Assembly (NCBI GenBank): GCA_977006965.1
Contig: OZ345356.1
Coordinates: forward strand, 3,100,001-3,164,000
Direction of reading: 5' to 3'
Origin: Phymatolithon calcareum
Taxonomy: Eukaryota > Rhodophyta > Florideophyceae > Hapalidiales
DNA: 64,000 nt
The first letter of the stretch is position 1, and each line of letters opens with the position of its first letter. Below the pieces are notes generated by a model. The model saw nothing but the letters and a program-made list of their open reading frames with translations. It had not been told where the DNA came from and did not search any database. Below, in pieces: positions 12,010 through 21,901 of this stretch. Made by a program: the position numbers and the translations under genes.

Positions 12010-12378
12010 TGAATTAGCTCACTGTATCTCAGCGCTTAAAAGTCGAACAGAATTTCAAACTTTTTAATTTTCGACCAAAACGTCTCATGCGAGACCAACA
12101 CCCTAATTAATTTTAACCAGGGGAGAGGAGGTCCAGGCGCCCTCTTTTGGTTCGGTTTTCTGGACGCTCTATCAGGACCTCTCCGAAGTCTGTAAACAAT
12201 GCGAGAGTAGGAGGTAATTGTAGGTTTACCTTGCTAACTGTGTGGTGAGATACCTTCTAACTAAACTACGAGGGGGGACCTGCTTAATTAGGCTTCCGAT
12301 TGCCTTCCAGTCATGGGGTTTGCTGGAAGCATATTGCGTGTTTCCTGCCCGCAGAACCTATACCGGAATTTAGGTCGC
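12010..12378. other. Non-coding tail beyond the gypsy fragment; LTR not resolved
   Basis: This lies just downstream (minus sense) of the gypsy coding end, where a 3' LTR would be expected. I saw no terminal TG..CA boundary, polypurine tract or matching second copy in the window, so no LTR is called. Confidence 0.3.
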
Positions 12379-13395
12379 CTATTCCTTCAGCTTCTGGCGC
12401 CACTGTATCATTGCATGTCTACAAGGCCCCCTTCCCTCGAAGAGTGTATTAATCATTGATTCGCAATGATTGCTTGGACTTCTTCGCCAACGTTTTCTTA
12501 CGCGTGTTGGATAAAAATGCTGCAAGCTCCTCAGGTACATCTTCATGAAGTTCTTCAATCTTCTACCATGTCCAATCACATTTGTCTGGCAAATCTGACC
12601 ACTGCACTTGAACGAAGATTCCATCAGAAGCTTCGCCTATATCCATGAGCTCTTCAATAAGCTCGTACTTCGCCTCAGAATGCTCAGCTTTTTTTGTCAA
12701 CTTAGAGCTTGCTTCTTTCCCGTCAACGTCATCACGATACAATTGCATTCTGCTTGAGTGGACACGATCTGTTTTCCCATCCACGATGCTTGTCACGTCG
12801 TATACCAGATCACTGACAATAGCAGTTACTCTCTTAGGACCAATCCATCTGAATTGAAGTTTATGCTTCTTCTTCTTGTCGTCCGGCATACGCACAACCA
12901 CGAAATCACCTAATTGGAATTGGTGTTGGACGATATTCGTGTTCTTGTTGTGTTGCTGGATTTTTTTCGCTCGATTCTTGCTGACTTTCTCCGCGACGTC
13001 TTTGTGCATGTTCTCGATCGCCGACTGAAGTGTGCTAATTTCCTTGTGGTGGACTTCTGTATGTTTCATCGTTATTTGAACCCAGCCTCTTGAGTGGTCA
13101 TTCGTTGAGAATAGTCATCACCATGCCTGCAACCGCAGTCCAATCTTGTGGCGCTAGATTCAATTCGGACAAAAGAGCGTTGCAAGCGGTAAGTACAGTT
13201 CGCATTACTCGCTCCACGGTTCCATTCACCCGCGGAGAATATGCCACCGTGAATGTATGCTTGATTTTGTGTATACTGGCCAAACATTCCATCAAAATGT
13301 TCTTGAAATGCAATTCTTGGTCTGATACCCATATTTTCATAACAGTGAAAATGCGCATTCACAGTGTGCAATGTGATGAATAGTGCTCTCTTCAA
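12379..13395 (-). pseudogene. Ty3/gypsy integrase C-terminal region with chromodomain-like tail
   Basis: Minus-strand frames 13358-13098 and 13069-12563 together give the end of an integrase core (VSDQELHFKN, then FTVAYSPRVNGTVERVMRT, the usual spacing to the catalytic Glu). Next come a basic linker, the GPKRVTAIVSDLVYDV SH3-like region, and a chromodomain-like segment (YELIEELMD, VQVQWSDLPDKCDWTW). An acidic VPEEL-type tail follows with stops. In full elements the integrase inserts cDNA and the chromodomain targets chromatin. The upstream half (protease, RT, RNase H) is missing, and a frame change lies at about 13080-13100. It is closely related to the integrase at 50925-51512, sharing the VERVMR and APQDWTAV segments. 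Confidence 0.8.
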
Positions 13396-13429
13396 GCTTC
13401 AAACTGACATCTCACCACAAGTACGAGAT

Positions 13430-13590
13430 GTGGACTACTTTTGAGGGAAACAAATGATGTAAGGGAGGAGAGGTGTGAGGCCCGAGGGGGCACAATTAGA
13501 CCAGAGGGCGAAGCCCGAGGGGCAATTGTGTCCCCGAGGACCCACACCGAGCCTCACGCGCAGCATTTGTGTCACAAAAAGGTGGTCCAC
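13430..13590. mobile_element. 161-bp foldback (MITE-like) element
   Basis: The left arm begins GTGGACTACTTTTGAGGG and the right arm, read as reverse complement, begins GTGGACCACCTTTTTGTG. The arms stay alignable for about 67 bp, through ACAAATG, GAGG, GTGTG, CTCGGGG and ACACAATT-type blocks. The whole segment would fold into one imperfect hairpin. It has no coding capacity. No TSD was clear. A weaker inverted pair (AAGCGGGGAA) follows at about 13641 and 13770. Confidence 0.6.
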
Positions 13591-13911
13591 ATACTGCTTG
13601 TCCACTGAAATGTCCCGTTTTCGTGTTGTAAGCTGGTGAAAGCGGGGAACCGAAACGAAACTTTCATACATTTGTTTTCCCCCAGAAAAGTCCCTGAAAA
13701 CTTCAACAAAACAGAAAAGCAAGTTTGTTTCCCCGGAATGGGGGAAACATGGGATTTGTTTCCCCGCTTGGGCGTCAGTTTGCCGTTGACAAACTAATAG
13801 AAAAGCAGAAAAATGATGGTGCTATGATACCTTCGTTGGTGTTCATAACCGCAGCGTATATGTAACAAAAGACCGGTCCAGCTTAAAATTCATACAGGGA
13901 GGACATCTCAT

Positions 13912-13929
13912 CAGACTGGAGTCGGGTGT
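13912..13929 (+). repeat. Left TIR of the 8-kb transposon
   Basis: Perfect 18-bp inverted match to 21902-21919. It is preceded directly by TCAT and followed 3 bp later by the conserved GGTCGATGCCA block. Confidence 0.85.
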
Positions 13930-14125
13930 CGAGGTCGATGCCACAGCTTGTCATAATAGAGTTTTAAACTTATGATAAATATGGGATTCCAGGCTCCATT
14001 CGCACATTTTTAGCTTTTTCCCGACTAATAAAAGAAGGAAAACATGTAGGAAAAATCGGGAAAGACAGAAGTCTGAGGAAGACCTTCAGCTTTAAGATAG
14101 TGGGAGCAAATGGCCGTGTAACTCG

Positions 14126-14145
14126 CGGTCAACAGGTAGCCCACG
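14126..14145 (+). repeat. Left subterminal repeat of the 8-kb transposon
   Basis: CGGTCAACAGGTAGCCCACG matches 21718-21737 at 19 of 20 positions. Unlike the TIRs, the two copies are in direct orientation. Subterminal motifs often bind transposase, so this is a candidate binding site (inference). Confidence 0.65.
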
Positions 14146-14275
14146 GCGAAAAGTGCCGCGAAGAGGATTTACACGTGGCGAAGAATAGCCAATATGATAG
14201 GCGAAAATTGTGAACAGAATCTAGGGGCGACGCCGACCATGCGAGCCGCGGCAGCAGGATCTATCCTTGCGCTTC

Positions 14276-17200
14276 ATGACTGGTTCAGACATGGATCTGG
14301 GAAGCTGTGCATGTTGCCGCAGCACAGGCACAAATTTGCGTCCCATACCAGTGACCCAGAAAGAGTTCCTATTTGGTTCTGATGGCTTATTGCGGAACAG
14401 GCCGAACGCGAACGAGACAGTCTTTTCGTGGTGTACGCCGTGCCGCAAGATTGGTACCGCCGCATTGCATCAGACAGCATCATCGAGCGGCAAAGCAAAG
14501 CATGGAAATTTATTTCAACGGAAGCGCAAGTCTTTCGAGACGACGGAGGATGTGGTGCAGGCGTTTGATGAGGTTGGGCGGCGCAAACGCTTTCGACGCG
14601 GAGATGGAACCTCAATGACAGAGCTGCCTGCGAATGACTGCACATTGTGTGTCGAAGTAATGCGGATGCAGGCACGCATGCCTGCTGGAGTGCGAACCTT
14701 TCCGCACATTGACGCCGTGCCGCACATCAATGACGCGCAACAATCTAGTGGCGACTGTAGGCGGCCGGTGTCTCACAGTGCGGTTGCGCAGCTGTTCGAT
14801 ACAAGCAGCGCCTTGGAAGTTTCTAATTTGTACCGAGGACGTCGAGCTATTTTAGGAGAGCATCTGCCGCAGGCGTCTGTAGAAGAAATCAATATGGGCG
14901 CCTCGCCGGATCGAAAGGTCTGCCAGGTGCATTATCAGGCGTTTCGGAAAACCTCCCGGCGATTGGTAATGGATACGTGTTCGTTATGCTCCAAGTCTGT
15001 ACACAGAAGCGATTCGACGTCGCTGTCGATGTGGGAGAGGAGTTTGAGCGAGGCCGATAAGCTCGTTGTCGTGGAAACGGTGATTGCGATCGTTCCCAGT
15101 CTACGCGATGTTGAAGTCTGGGAGAAGCGCATTGCCAGCGATCTAAATGCACCCAGAGCTAGTTTGAATAACGCAGCTCCGCATTCAACAATGCATCCTG
15201 CAGATAATAGCCCAGATCGTGCTGTCGAGGAAATTTTGGCGGAAGGCCGCGCTTGCCTGCGCTGTTTTTTGATTTTGAAAAGGAAAATCAATTCTACTGT
15301 CGATGGAACTGGCAATGGTCAGGATTTGCGAGGTCAAACAGCTGCTGTGTCCTCGCACCCTGAACAAGACCGGCCGACGCACGAGTACTCCGGGTCGGAG
15401 TCAAATGAAAGTGCAGAGGGGCTTGTCCGCTTCGATATGGACGTCGAGCAATTTGGAAACGTTGATACAGAAGCGGAACCAGCGGATGAGGCAATAATTT
15501 TTGTTTGTGCAGCAGAGGAACAGCGCTTGAACGCAAATGTGGGGACAGTCGGCTATGCCTGTGATCTTTACGAGCGTTACATTGCCAGGCTACAATCTGG
15601 GAGTGATAATGGGGATAGAGCGGCAAGGACAATGCGAACCGTGCTGCGGTACATCGTGCGAAGCACGTCGATAGTCGTGTTCGGATACAGCGAAACCTCG
15701 AAAGGATCCATTCTAATCTCCAAGGCAACAGTCGCCATGTTTGAAAAGTCCGGGGCCAAGGACACCCTCCAGTCCTCTGATAGTGATATTCGGAGCATTC
15801 GCGAATCACTGCTCACTGTGGCGGCCATTTACAAGGATCGTGAACAGAAGGAGAAATACCGATCAGGAAAATGGAATCTGTTGCATGAGCTGCGGCGTTT
15901 TGATTCTCGCTTGTGGGCATTGCAGTGGAGACTTGTTGAGTCTGAGCGGAAGCGCATTCGACGAATTGCAGCTGAGAAGCTGGATGCGACAGGGGATAAG
16001 AGACTCAGCTGGCCATTTACCAACGCGCCTTCTGCGAGCGATAGCGATTTTAAGGCGCTGACTTTGCCTGTGCATCGCAAAGTCATGCGCATATTCTCCC
16101 TTTTGCAGCAGATGGTATATGTGCGCGACAAAGATGCCGTCGGACCTCTTATTTGGGGAATATCTACTTGCGCCCTTCTGCAGAGTAATAAGCCGTTCAT
16201 GACCCTGATGAATCGGTTAGGCTATTGCATGTCGTACACTACTATGAACAGGGAGCGATGCGGTTTTGCAAAGTCGGAAATGGCCAAGCCTGCCATCGAA
16301 AAGGTATTACAGCATCTGCTACTTAAATTCTCATGGGATAACCTGGATGCCAGGCTGGTGGCAAATACAGTTCGTCTCGTTGGGAAAAGCTTGGACTGGC
16401 ACGGGACAATTTTGATAGCCTCCCAAATGCCCACTACTCCGTCTATCGTCACTGCTGATCCCTTCCGTATAATCGACACGGTGAAATACCCACGTGCCGA
16501 GATGGTCGTGCGCGAAGCTGTCTCTAACTCGAAAACTGTGCGATTCTTTAACGTTGTTGTCGCCAGCTTAGTGGCCGTTTTTCAAGCAAACCTCACCGCA
16601 TCGCTGCGTTCGGACCAAGTCTCGTTGGACTATTTAATAAGGCGAGCTGTGCAGGGTTTTGCGTGCGGAAAGGAGGCGAGCATCGCTAATCTAATTCTTT
16701 TGGATCGGCCGTCAAATGATACCAGCACAGCTAGGGAGCTCATGGATGAGGCAAGCAGGCTGGCAGCGCAGCAAAGTAGAGAAGCCGGAGATCCTGCGGG
16801 AATGGTGCGCTACTGCTTGATGACAGCGGACAACCCACTTTACGCCCAAATGCAGCGCATAATTCCCGACTGTCCGGATGGAACTCGTAACACTGCGTAC
16901 GATAGAATACTCCCCCAAATCGGTCATATGCATCAAGCCATGGCGTTCCAAGACGCTTTAAAATTTTGTTGTTGGGATTCGTGCCTGGACGCCCTCGCCT
17001 CAAGCAGCGGACTATCGAAAGGAATGGTCGAAAATTTTCGGAATAGGAAGGAGTACAAGACCTGCCTTCGCCTCTGTCGCCAGTCTCTTGTGGCGCTCTG
17101 GATGCGACTGCTAGATATCTTATTCGAGGACGGCTTGCTGTTGACCAGCGATGGTGTACTCCAAAAATTTGAAGTCTGCCAGCGCTCTGTCGCGCACGAG

Positions 17201-20200
17201 CGAAAGCCATTAGTAGACCTAATAGCGCTTGTGGAGAGCGTGGCGAAAAGCGAAGGGCCAGTCGACAGTCAGTTCCAGCAGAGCTTGCAGTGCAACCCCT
17301 CCTTTTTCGGATCAAGCATGCAAGCGCTTGGGGAGAAGGTGCTCGATACTGTGAACGCAAAGGCGAGCGAGTTGGGTGATCCCAACTTCACCTTTTTCAC
17401 CACTGATGTTATGCAGAGTTTTTTGGGTCCTTCTTTGGCGATGTACTACGTATCTCGTGCCGGACAGCTTCGTGGGCGCCAGCAGATCATCAGGCATTTC
17501 ACGCCGCTATTATTCACGACGCAAAAGACATCGTATCAGATTGCGTCGATCTGGCAGCTCGAGTTCGAACTAACTGCACCACAGTCTATTCTAAACATTC
17601 TATACGGGCCGGGAGGAAGCTGTACAAACATCACAGGCAGGAGTGAGTTTGGTAGTGTAGAAGACGATGAGGTCTTGGAGATGACAGGAGTTCGCGGTAC
17701 AAAAGAGGGAGCATCGACTGGAACCCTGGAGTCCCTTCGGACGAGTTTTTACAGCTCATCGAAACTGTTGGAGACAAAAAACAATATGTTCAAAGTATGC
17801 CGCATACTTGGCGAGGACGAAAGTTGCGATGAGGATATTGTTGACGACGATTTCCACGCGCTCACTTCGGCGGAGGGCCGTGTTGCGCGTGACCGCGCAA
17901 AAGGGGAGGCACTGAACGTTCTCGGGATGTACGAGATTGCGAACGGTAACGCATCAGAAAGCGGCTTCGCCTTCTTGGGCATGGAACAACGTCAAAGCCC
18001 AGTTCTGGTGAATATCCTCGTGCAACCCCCTCTGTGCTTGTCGCCATCCGAGACGGATAAAATGCTGCACAGGCGAGAGCACGGCATAATCGCAGCATCA
18101 GACCTCTTCAGCCGGGTTGTTCACCCATACAGAAAACCAGGAGACGTGCAGAAAGGTTCGAGAAAGAACGCTGTTCGCGGGTTTGCTGGTGCTCGCGATG
18201 CGCTGCTGGCGCAGACAGCAAAGGCGGCGAGAGCTAAAAGCTCGAAGGGAAGAGTCCAACTGGTTCGCACTGCCACTCAAGCTATCGGAAGGCAGCTCCT
18301 GCAATACTCTGAAATACTGGCCAGTAGCACTGCTACTGAACAAGAGCACCGTCAAGCTGCAGTCGCGTCCGCGCGCTTGCGTCGGACCATTGACTTGGTC
18401 TCGCCGAAAAACTTGGCGATGCGAGAAGAAGGCGGGGACGATGCGAGGCACGGAAAAAAGAGTGACTTTTTTCGTGCCTTGTGCGCTCGAGTCTGCCAAG
18501 GCATCGAAAGCCAAGGCAGCGCGGGTCACCTCCCTCCGAGGTTTATCCTCGATGGCTTTCCTCCATTTCCAATAGCGCGCGATGATGCCGGAGAGGTTAG
18601 CTGTGGCCTATTTGTGGCCGTGGATGCTTCTAACTACGTACATCATCCTGTTCACCACTCATTGTCTCTGAAAATAGGGATGCATGCTGAACACCTTTGC
18701 CGTTCAGCAGCAGAGACCATCCTTCGTTTGGCTAAGGAGCGCGGTCTCCTTTGCCTGCAATTTCACATTGATGACCCCAACCTTGTGCCTATTCAAAAAT
18801 CTGGTGTACAGTCTGCCCGTGATGCTTCCAGAGCATCGCACGGAACAGCGAGGGAGCAAATCCCGCGGGAGCGCCTATCATTCCAGGCTTCTATTCCGCC
18901 TGATTGGAACTCTTCTGTGCTTGGCTCTAGGTACTTGAAATCCATGTGGGCAAGCGGGCTGATGGGCGCACTTATTGTCTACTGTGCAAATCGCTTGTCT
19001 GAGTTGAGACTCAGCGCAGTTACTGTGGAATTCTATGGCGCGGCGATCGTCGTGTCCCCTATGCTGGAAATCTCTGCAGTGCTGGCGAAGGACATCAGCG
19101 CCACACTTTCTGCAAGCGGAACATGCGTCGTCCATGCAAAGCATGAAGACATTGCACAGCTTGTTCGTCAACCGGAATGCAGAGACGAAGTCTGGCGGCT
19201 GACTTTGGCGGAAGGCACTCCGAACCACGCTGAAAATTCCGCTATCTGCATCCGCCGCGCTCCGGAGATGCGGTGCCGCCATGGCGAGGCAGAGACGAGG
19301 ATGCAGTACACGTTAGCGCGCGCCGTTCACGCAATGCCACCGCCAAAAGCAGCCCGCACTACTGTTCTACAAATATCGAAGGATAGTGACAATGTCTGTC
19401 TTTCGATGCTGGCCGCTGCGCAAAATCATTTCGCCAATGCGCTCAACATTTTTGTGCGAATAGGCCATAAGTATTACGACATTAAAAGGCTTCTTGTCGG
19501 ACTGCGGCGCGCTAACCTCTGTCCTTTTTCCATTGCACGATTGTACTGCTACGGAGGGAATGACTTCAACCCGGCATGTAACGTTGCTAACAACAAAGTA
19601 ATGGTGCGCACGTACTGCGGGAAGGCGGACGCCATTGGAGACCTGAACTCACCTCGGAGCTGCAGAACTCTTTTCTACTTCTCGTTCTGCTGCGCGCTCG
19701 CAGGACACAGCGCGACAGAGCTACCGAAGGAGCTCGAGCACCTTGAAGTCATGAGCTCTGCATGGTGCGCCGCCGTCAGATCCTATATAATGTTCCATAA
19801 AAAGACAGCGACGGCGTCATCACTACTGCCGCAGGACTCTGATCTTGACTTGGCCTTTAGACGGGCGGCGCTGTTCACGATATCCAGTTACTGGTTGAAC
19901 GCTGCAGTAACAAGCGACCTCATATCTCTTCCAGTGGGGGAGGCAGTAGGCTTTTCGGCAGACGGCGCTATGCTTCTCGAACGAGCCACAGATGTCTCAG
20001 AAAGGACGACGCACATCCGATTCAGAACAAGCACGTGCGGGTGCGGAATGACTACCTCCAGCATGTGCTGCCTTCCGCCAGCGCCCGGATCTGCTTCTCG
20101 CACACGCTGCGGCTGCACCCGTCTCGAGAAAATGTGCTCCTCGAAGTGCGGCTGTGATCCAAATCGGTGTGCTAATCGCCAAGGTGGCATCGAAGCCGCC

Positions 20201-20461
20201 AAGCAGAGGATGCTGTTGCCTAGATCAAGTCACCAAAGTGAAGAGAGAAGAATTGGGCCCTGCCCCTTGAGCGCAATTGTCTCAGACAATCTATCAACAG
20301 ACGGCACAGCAGAGAATTTTGACGAGTCTGATAACGTGGAAAGTTTAGGATCAGAAGATGACAGCGATAGCAGCACTGACTCCAAAGAGAATCGCGAAGA
20401 ACTAATTGATCTCACGGGTTTAAAAAATCTTGATTACCTTGACAGCGACGACAGTGATTAG
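14276..20461 (+). CDS. Giant XPG/PIN-like plus CXC protein, putative Academ-type transposase
   Basis: One uninterrupted frame of 2,061 codons from ATG 14276; in-frame TTG 14267 is less likely. The N-terminal 350 residues carry scattered Cys pairs (CACC near 14, WCTPC near 56, CTLC, CSLC, CLRC), perhaps zinc-binding. Residues 638-660 (KPFMTLMNRLGYCMSYTTMN) and 688 on (DNLDARL) match a conserved pattern in large uncharacterised metazoan proteins I recall. Acidic blocks spaced as in XPG/FEN or PIN nucleases follow: EAETR (1671-1675), KDSDN (about 1702), YGGNDF (about 1759). Residues 1921-1965 form a Tesmin/TSO1-like CXC cluster (CGCG, CGC, CSSKCGC, C). The tail is Ser/Asp-rich, with IDLT at 2044-2047 resembling a SUMO-interaction motif. 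Expected role: nuclear DNA cleavage during transposition. The DDE-type triad was not located. The intact frame suggests recent activity. Confidence 0.75.
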   Translation: MTGSDMDLGSCACCRSTGTNLRPIPVTQKEFLFGSDGLLRNRPNANETVFSWCTPCRKIGTAALHQTASSSGKAKHGNLFQRKRKSFETTEDVVQAFDEVGRRKRFRRGDGTSMTELPANDCTLCVEVMRMQARMPAGVRTFPHIDAVPHINDAQQSSGDCRRPVSHSAVAQLFDTSSALEVSNLYRGRRAILGEHLPQASVEEINMGASPDRKVCQVHYQAFRKTSRRLVMDTCSLCSKSVHRSDSTSLSMWERSLSEADKLVVVETVIAIVPSLRDVEVWEKRIASDLNAPRASLNNAAPHSTMHPADNSPDRAVEEILAEGRACLRCFLILKRKINSTVDGTGNGQDLRGQTAAVSSHPEQDRPTHEYSGSESNESAEGLVRFDMDVEQFGNVDTEAEPADEAIIFVCAAEEQRLNANVGTVGYACDLYERYIARLQSGSDNGDRAARTMRTVLRYIVRSTSIVVFGYSETSKGSILISKATVAMFEKSGAKDTLQSSDSDIRSIRESLLTVAAIYKDREQKEKYRSGKWNLLHELRRFDSRLWALQWRLVESERKRIRRIAAEKLDATGDKRLSWPFTNAPSASDSDFKALTLPVHRKVMRIFSLLQQMVYVRDKDAVGPLIWGISTCALLQSNKPFMTLMNRLGYCMSYTTMNRERCGFAKSEMAKPAIEKVLQHLLLKFSWDNLDARLVANTVRLVGKSLDWHGTILIASQMPTTPSIVTADPFRIIDTVKYPRAEMVVREAVSNSKTVRFFNVVVASLVAVFQANLTASLRSDQVSLDYLIRRAVQGFACGKEASIANLILLDRPSNDTSTARELMDEASRLAAQQSREAGDPAGMVRYCLMTADNPLYAQMQRIIPDCPDGTRNTAYDRILPQIGHMHQAMAFQDALKFCCWDSCLDALASSSGLSKGMVENFRNRKEYKTCLRLCRQSLVALWMRLLDILFEDGLLLTSDGVLQKFEVCQRSVAHERKPLVDLIALVESVAKSEGPVDSQFQQSLQCNPSFFGSSMQALGEKVLDTVNAKASELGDPNFTFFTTDVMQSFLGPSLAMYYVSRAGQLRGRQQIIRHFTPLLFTTQKTSYQIASIWQLEFELTAPQSILNILYGPGGSCTNITGRSEFGSVEDDEVLEMTGVRGTKEGASTGTLESLRTSFYSSSKLLETKNNMFKVCRILGEDESCDEDIVDDDFHALTSAEGRVARDRAKGEALNVLGMYEIANGNASESGFAFLGMEQRQSPVLVNILVQPPLCLSPSETDKMLHRREHGIIAASDLFSRVVHPYRKPGDVQKGSRKNAVRGFAGARDALLAQTAKAARAKSSKGRVQLVRTATQAIGRQLLQYSEILASSTATEQEHRQAAVASARLRRTIDLVSPKNLAMREEGGDDARHGKKSDFFRALCARVCQGIESQGSAGHLPPRFILDGFPPFPIARDDAGEVSCGLFVAVDASNYVHHPVHHSLSLKIGMHAEHLCRSAAETILRLAKERGLLCLQFHIDDPNLVPIQKSGVQSARDASRASHGTAREQIPRERLSFQASIPPDWNSSVLGSRYLKSMWASGLMGALIVYCANRLSELRLSAVTVEFYGAAIVVSPMLEISAVLAKDISATLSASGTCVVHAKHEDIAQLVRQPECRDEVWRLTLAEGTPNHAENSAICIRRAPEMRCRHGEAETRMQYTLARAVHAMPPPKAARTTVLQISKDSDNVCLSMLAAAQNHFANALNIFVRIGHKYYDIKRLLVGLRRANLCPFSIARLYCYGGNDFNPACNVANNKVMVRTYCGKADAIGDLNSPRSCRTLFYFSFCCALAGHSATELPKELEHLEVMSSAWCAAVRSYIMFHKKTATASSLLPQDSDLDLAFRRAALFTISSYWLNAAVTSDLISLPVGEAVGFSADGAMLLERATDVSERTTHIRFRTSTCGCGMTTSSMCCLPPAPGSASRTRCGCTRLEKMCSSKCGCDPNRCANRQGGIEAAKQRMLLPRSSHQSEERRIGPCPLSAIVSDNLSTDGTAENFDESDNVESLGSEDDSDSSTDSKENREELIDLTGLKNLDYLDSDDSD

Positions 20462-21597
20462 ACAAGGACATCAGACGAAGACATCCGTCGTTTTCCACGC
20501 GGAAAATGCTCACGAACACTTTCATTAAAAAACATGACTCGTTGAGAATCCAGACAAAAAGAATCGATCCATTGCTCTAACCGAACCTCCGCATTTGATG
20601 TCAAAACTCCTGCATCCGCGTATGACTTGTTAGACCAGAGTACAACCGCTACATGGTCCTTATCAATGCATTGGCACGTCGTGCTGCATGGAGCGATATT
20701 CTCGTCAGGAGGCGAGGATGGGTCTAGGAACAGAACGCCAGGCGGTATAAACATAATGATGCTGCCTGTCAATGCCCTCGACAAGAACCGATGACGTAAA
20801 TAGCTTTCCTTCCCATACGGCAACAGGGCAAGTCGAATATAGGGAGACTTCCCGCGGACACCAGACTCGAAGGCATCAATTATGCTCGGCACAGAGTCCT
20901 CCTGGTCGACACAATCGACGACTGCCGCCGCCAGCCGGCAATCATTTCCTGGAGTCCATATTTCAGCGCATTTTGTGGTCCCCAAAAGGCGCCGGTTCCT
21001 CCCAAAAATCGAAAAAGATTTTGAATCCGCCAAACAACCCGCCAGAGCTTGCAACGAAGAGAATACGGTGGTGCTGGGTGACGAGACCTGGCGGGATTCC
21101 ATTATTTTGTCTGTCGCATTTTCCATCTCACTTGTTTCGGCATGGGCCCCGCCACCGATCGCTGGAAGAATTACAGCAGTGATAGCGCAAAACGGTGAGC
21201 TTACCTGTACAATGCCCGCACGGTCACAGCTTTTTCCAACGGAGTCAAGAGACTGCGCGGCATCGCTGACAACCAAAGTAGGAAATAATCCGAGTCTGAC
21301 ATGACTGCTTGCAACACCAGTACATATCTCCTCCTCAAAGCCGCCTTCCGCTTGTACGCCACTGTCAGGTGCAAAGCATTCTGCAGGTCGCGCCAAACGC
21401 GCTTCAATGAATTCCGACTCCACAGCAGTATTTTCTTGCGTTTGTTTCGCGACCTCGCACACTAACCTGTCGATCACATGTGTACGTACCCATCGCGTCG
21501 CGTAGTCCCTCCTGGGACTCATAGCTACACCCCGCACACTTTTTCGGCCTTTTTGACGACTTTCGGCCTCCTTGGGGTCGCGCTCATTCCCCAACAT
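20458..21597 (-). CDS. Accessory protein of the 8-kb transposon, unknown family (379 aa)
   Basis: Open from ATG 21597 to TAA 20460-20458; an in-frame TTG at 21687 would add 30 residues. It converges on the giant gene so tightly that the two stop codons overlap by two bases (TAG at 20459-20461, TAA at 20458-20460 on the other strand). The N-terminus is basic (NERDPKEAESRQKGRK). The middle has hydrophobic stretches (CAITAVILPAIGG near 140-155; GSIIMFIPPGVLFLD near 275-290) and the C-terminus is polar and basic (HFPRGKRRMSSS). I recognise no domain. Its position between the same TIRs suggests co-mobilisation and a helper or regulatory role (inference). The shared 3' ends would give overlapping antisense transcripts. 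Confidence 0.6.
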   Translation of the reverse strand: MLGNERDPKEAESRQKGRKSVRGVAMSPRRDYATRWVRTHVIDRLVCEVAKQTQENTAVESEFIEARLARPAECFAPDSGVQAEGGFEEEICTGVASSHVRLGLFPTLVVSDAAQSLDSVGKSCDRAGIVQVSSPFCAITAVILPAIGGGAHAETSEMENATDKIMESRQVSSPSTTVFSSLQALAGCLADSKSFSIFGRNRRLLGTTKCAEIWTPGNDCRLAAAVVDCVDQEDSVPSIIDAFESGVRGKSPYIRLALLPYGKESYLRHRFLSRALTGSIIMFIPPGVLFLDPSSPPDENIAPCSTTCQCIDKDHVAVVLWSNKSYADAGVLTSNAEVRLEQWIDSFCLDSQRVMFFNESVREHFPRGKRRMSSSDVLV

Positions 21598-21717
21598 GGC
21601 ACAACTTCGCCGTCGCCTGCTACGGAAATGCGAGAATGTAGGAAAATTCGAAAACGATACAAAGTTAGAGCTTTTCCTCGCGCTCAATCTCAGTGCGGTT
21701 TCAGGTCCGATACCTAC

Positions 21718-21737
21718 CGGTCAACAGGCAGCCCACG
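21718..21737 (+). repeat. Right subterminal repeat of the 8-kb transposon
   Basis: CGGTCAACAGGCAGCCCACG is the direct-orientation partner of 14126-14145. It lies upstream of the accessory gene's ATG, in what would be its promoter region. Confidence 0.65.
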
Positions 21738-21901
21738 AGCTTGAAAGAAAATCGATCCGGAAATCTGGCGCGCTTCGGCTGGCGCTACCGCCTTCAATCC
21801 AAGATTGCCATCGAAATTCAAATTTTACCTTTGCTGCTACATCCTGTCATACCATTTATCATCAATATGACAATGGCTGGCATCGACCCCCGGTTTTTGT
21901 T

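Noticed and set aside
13800-13911. Extension of the 8-kb element's inverted similarity outward beyond 13912/21919
   Set aside because: Only scattered short matches (for example CTTCGTTG against CTTCCGTG). Not better than expected by chance, while TCAT directly abuts the perfect 18-mers.
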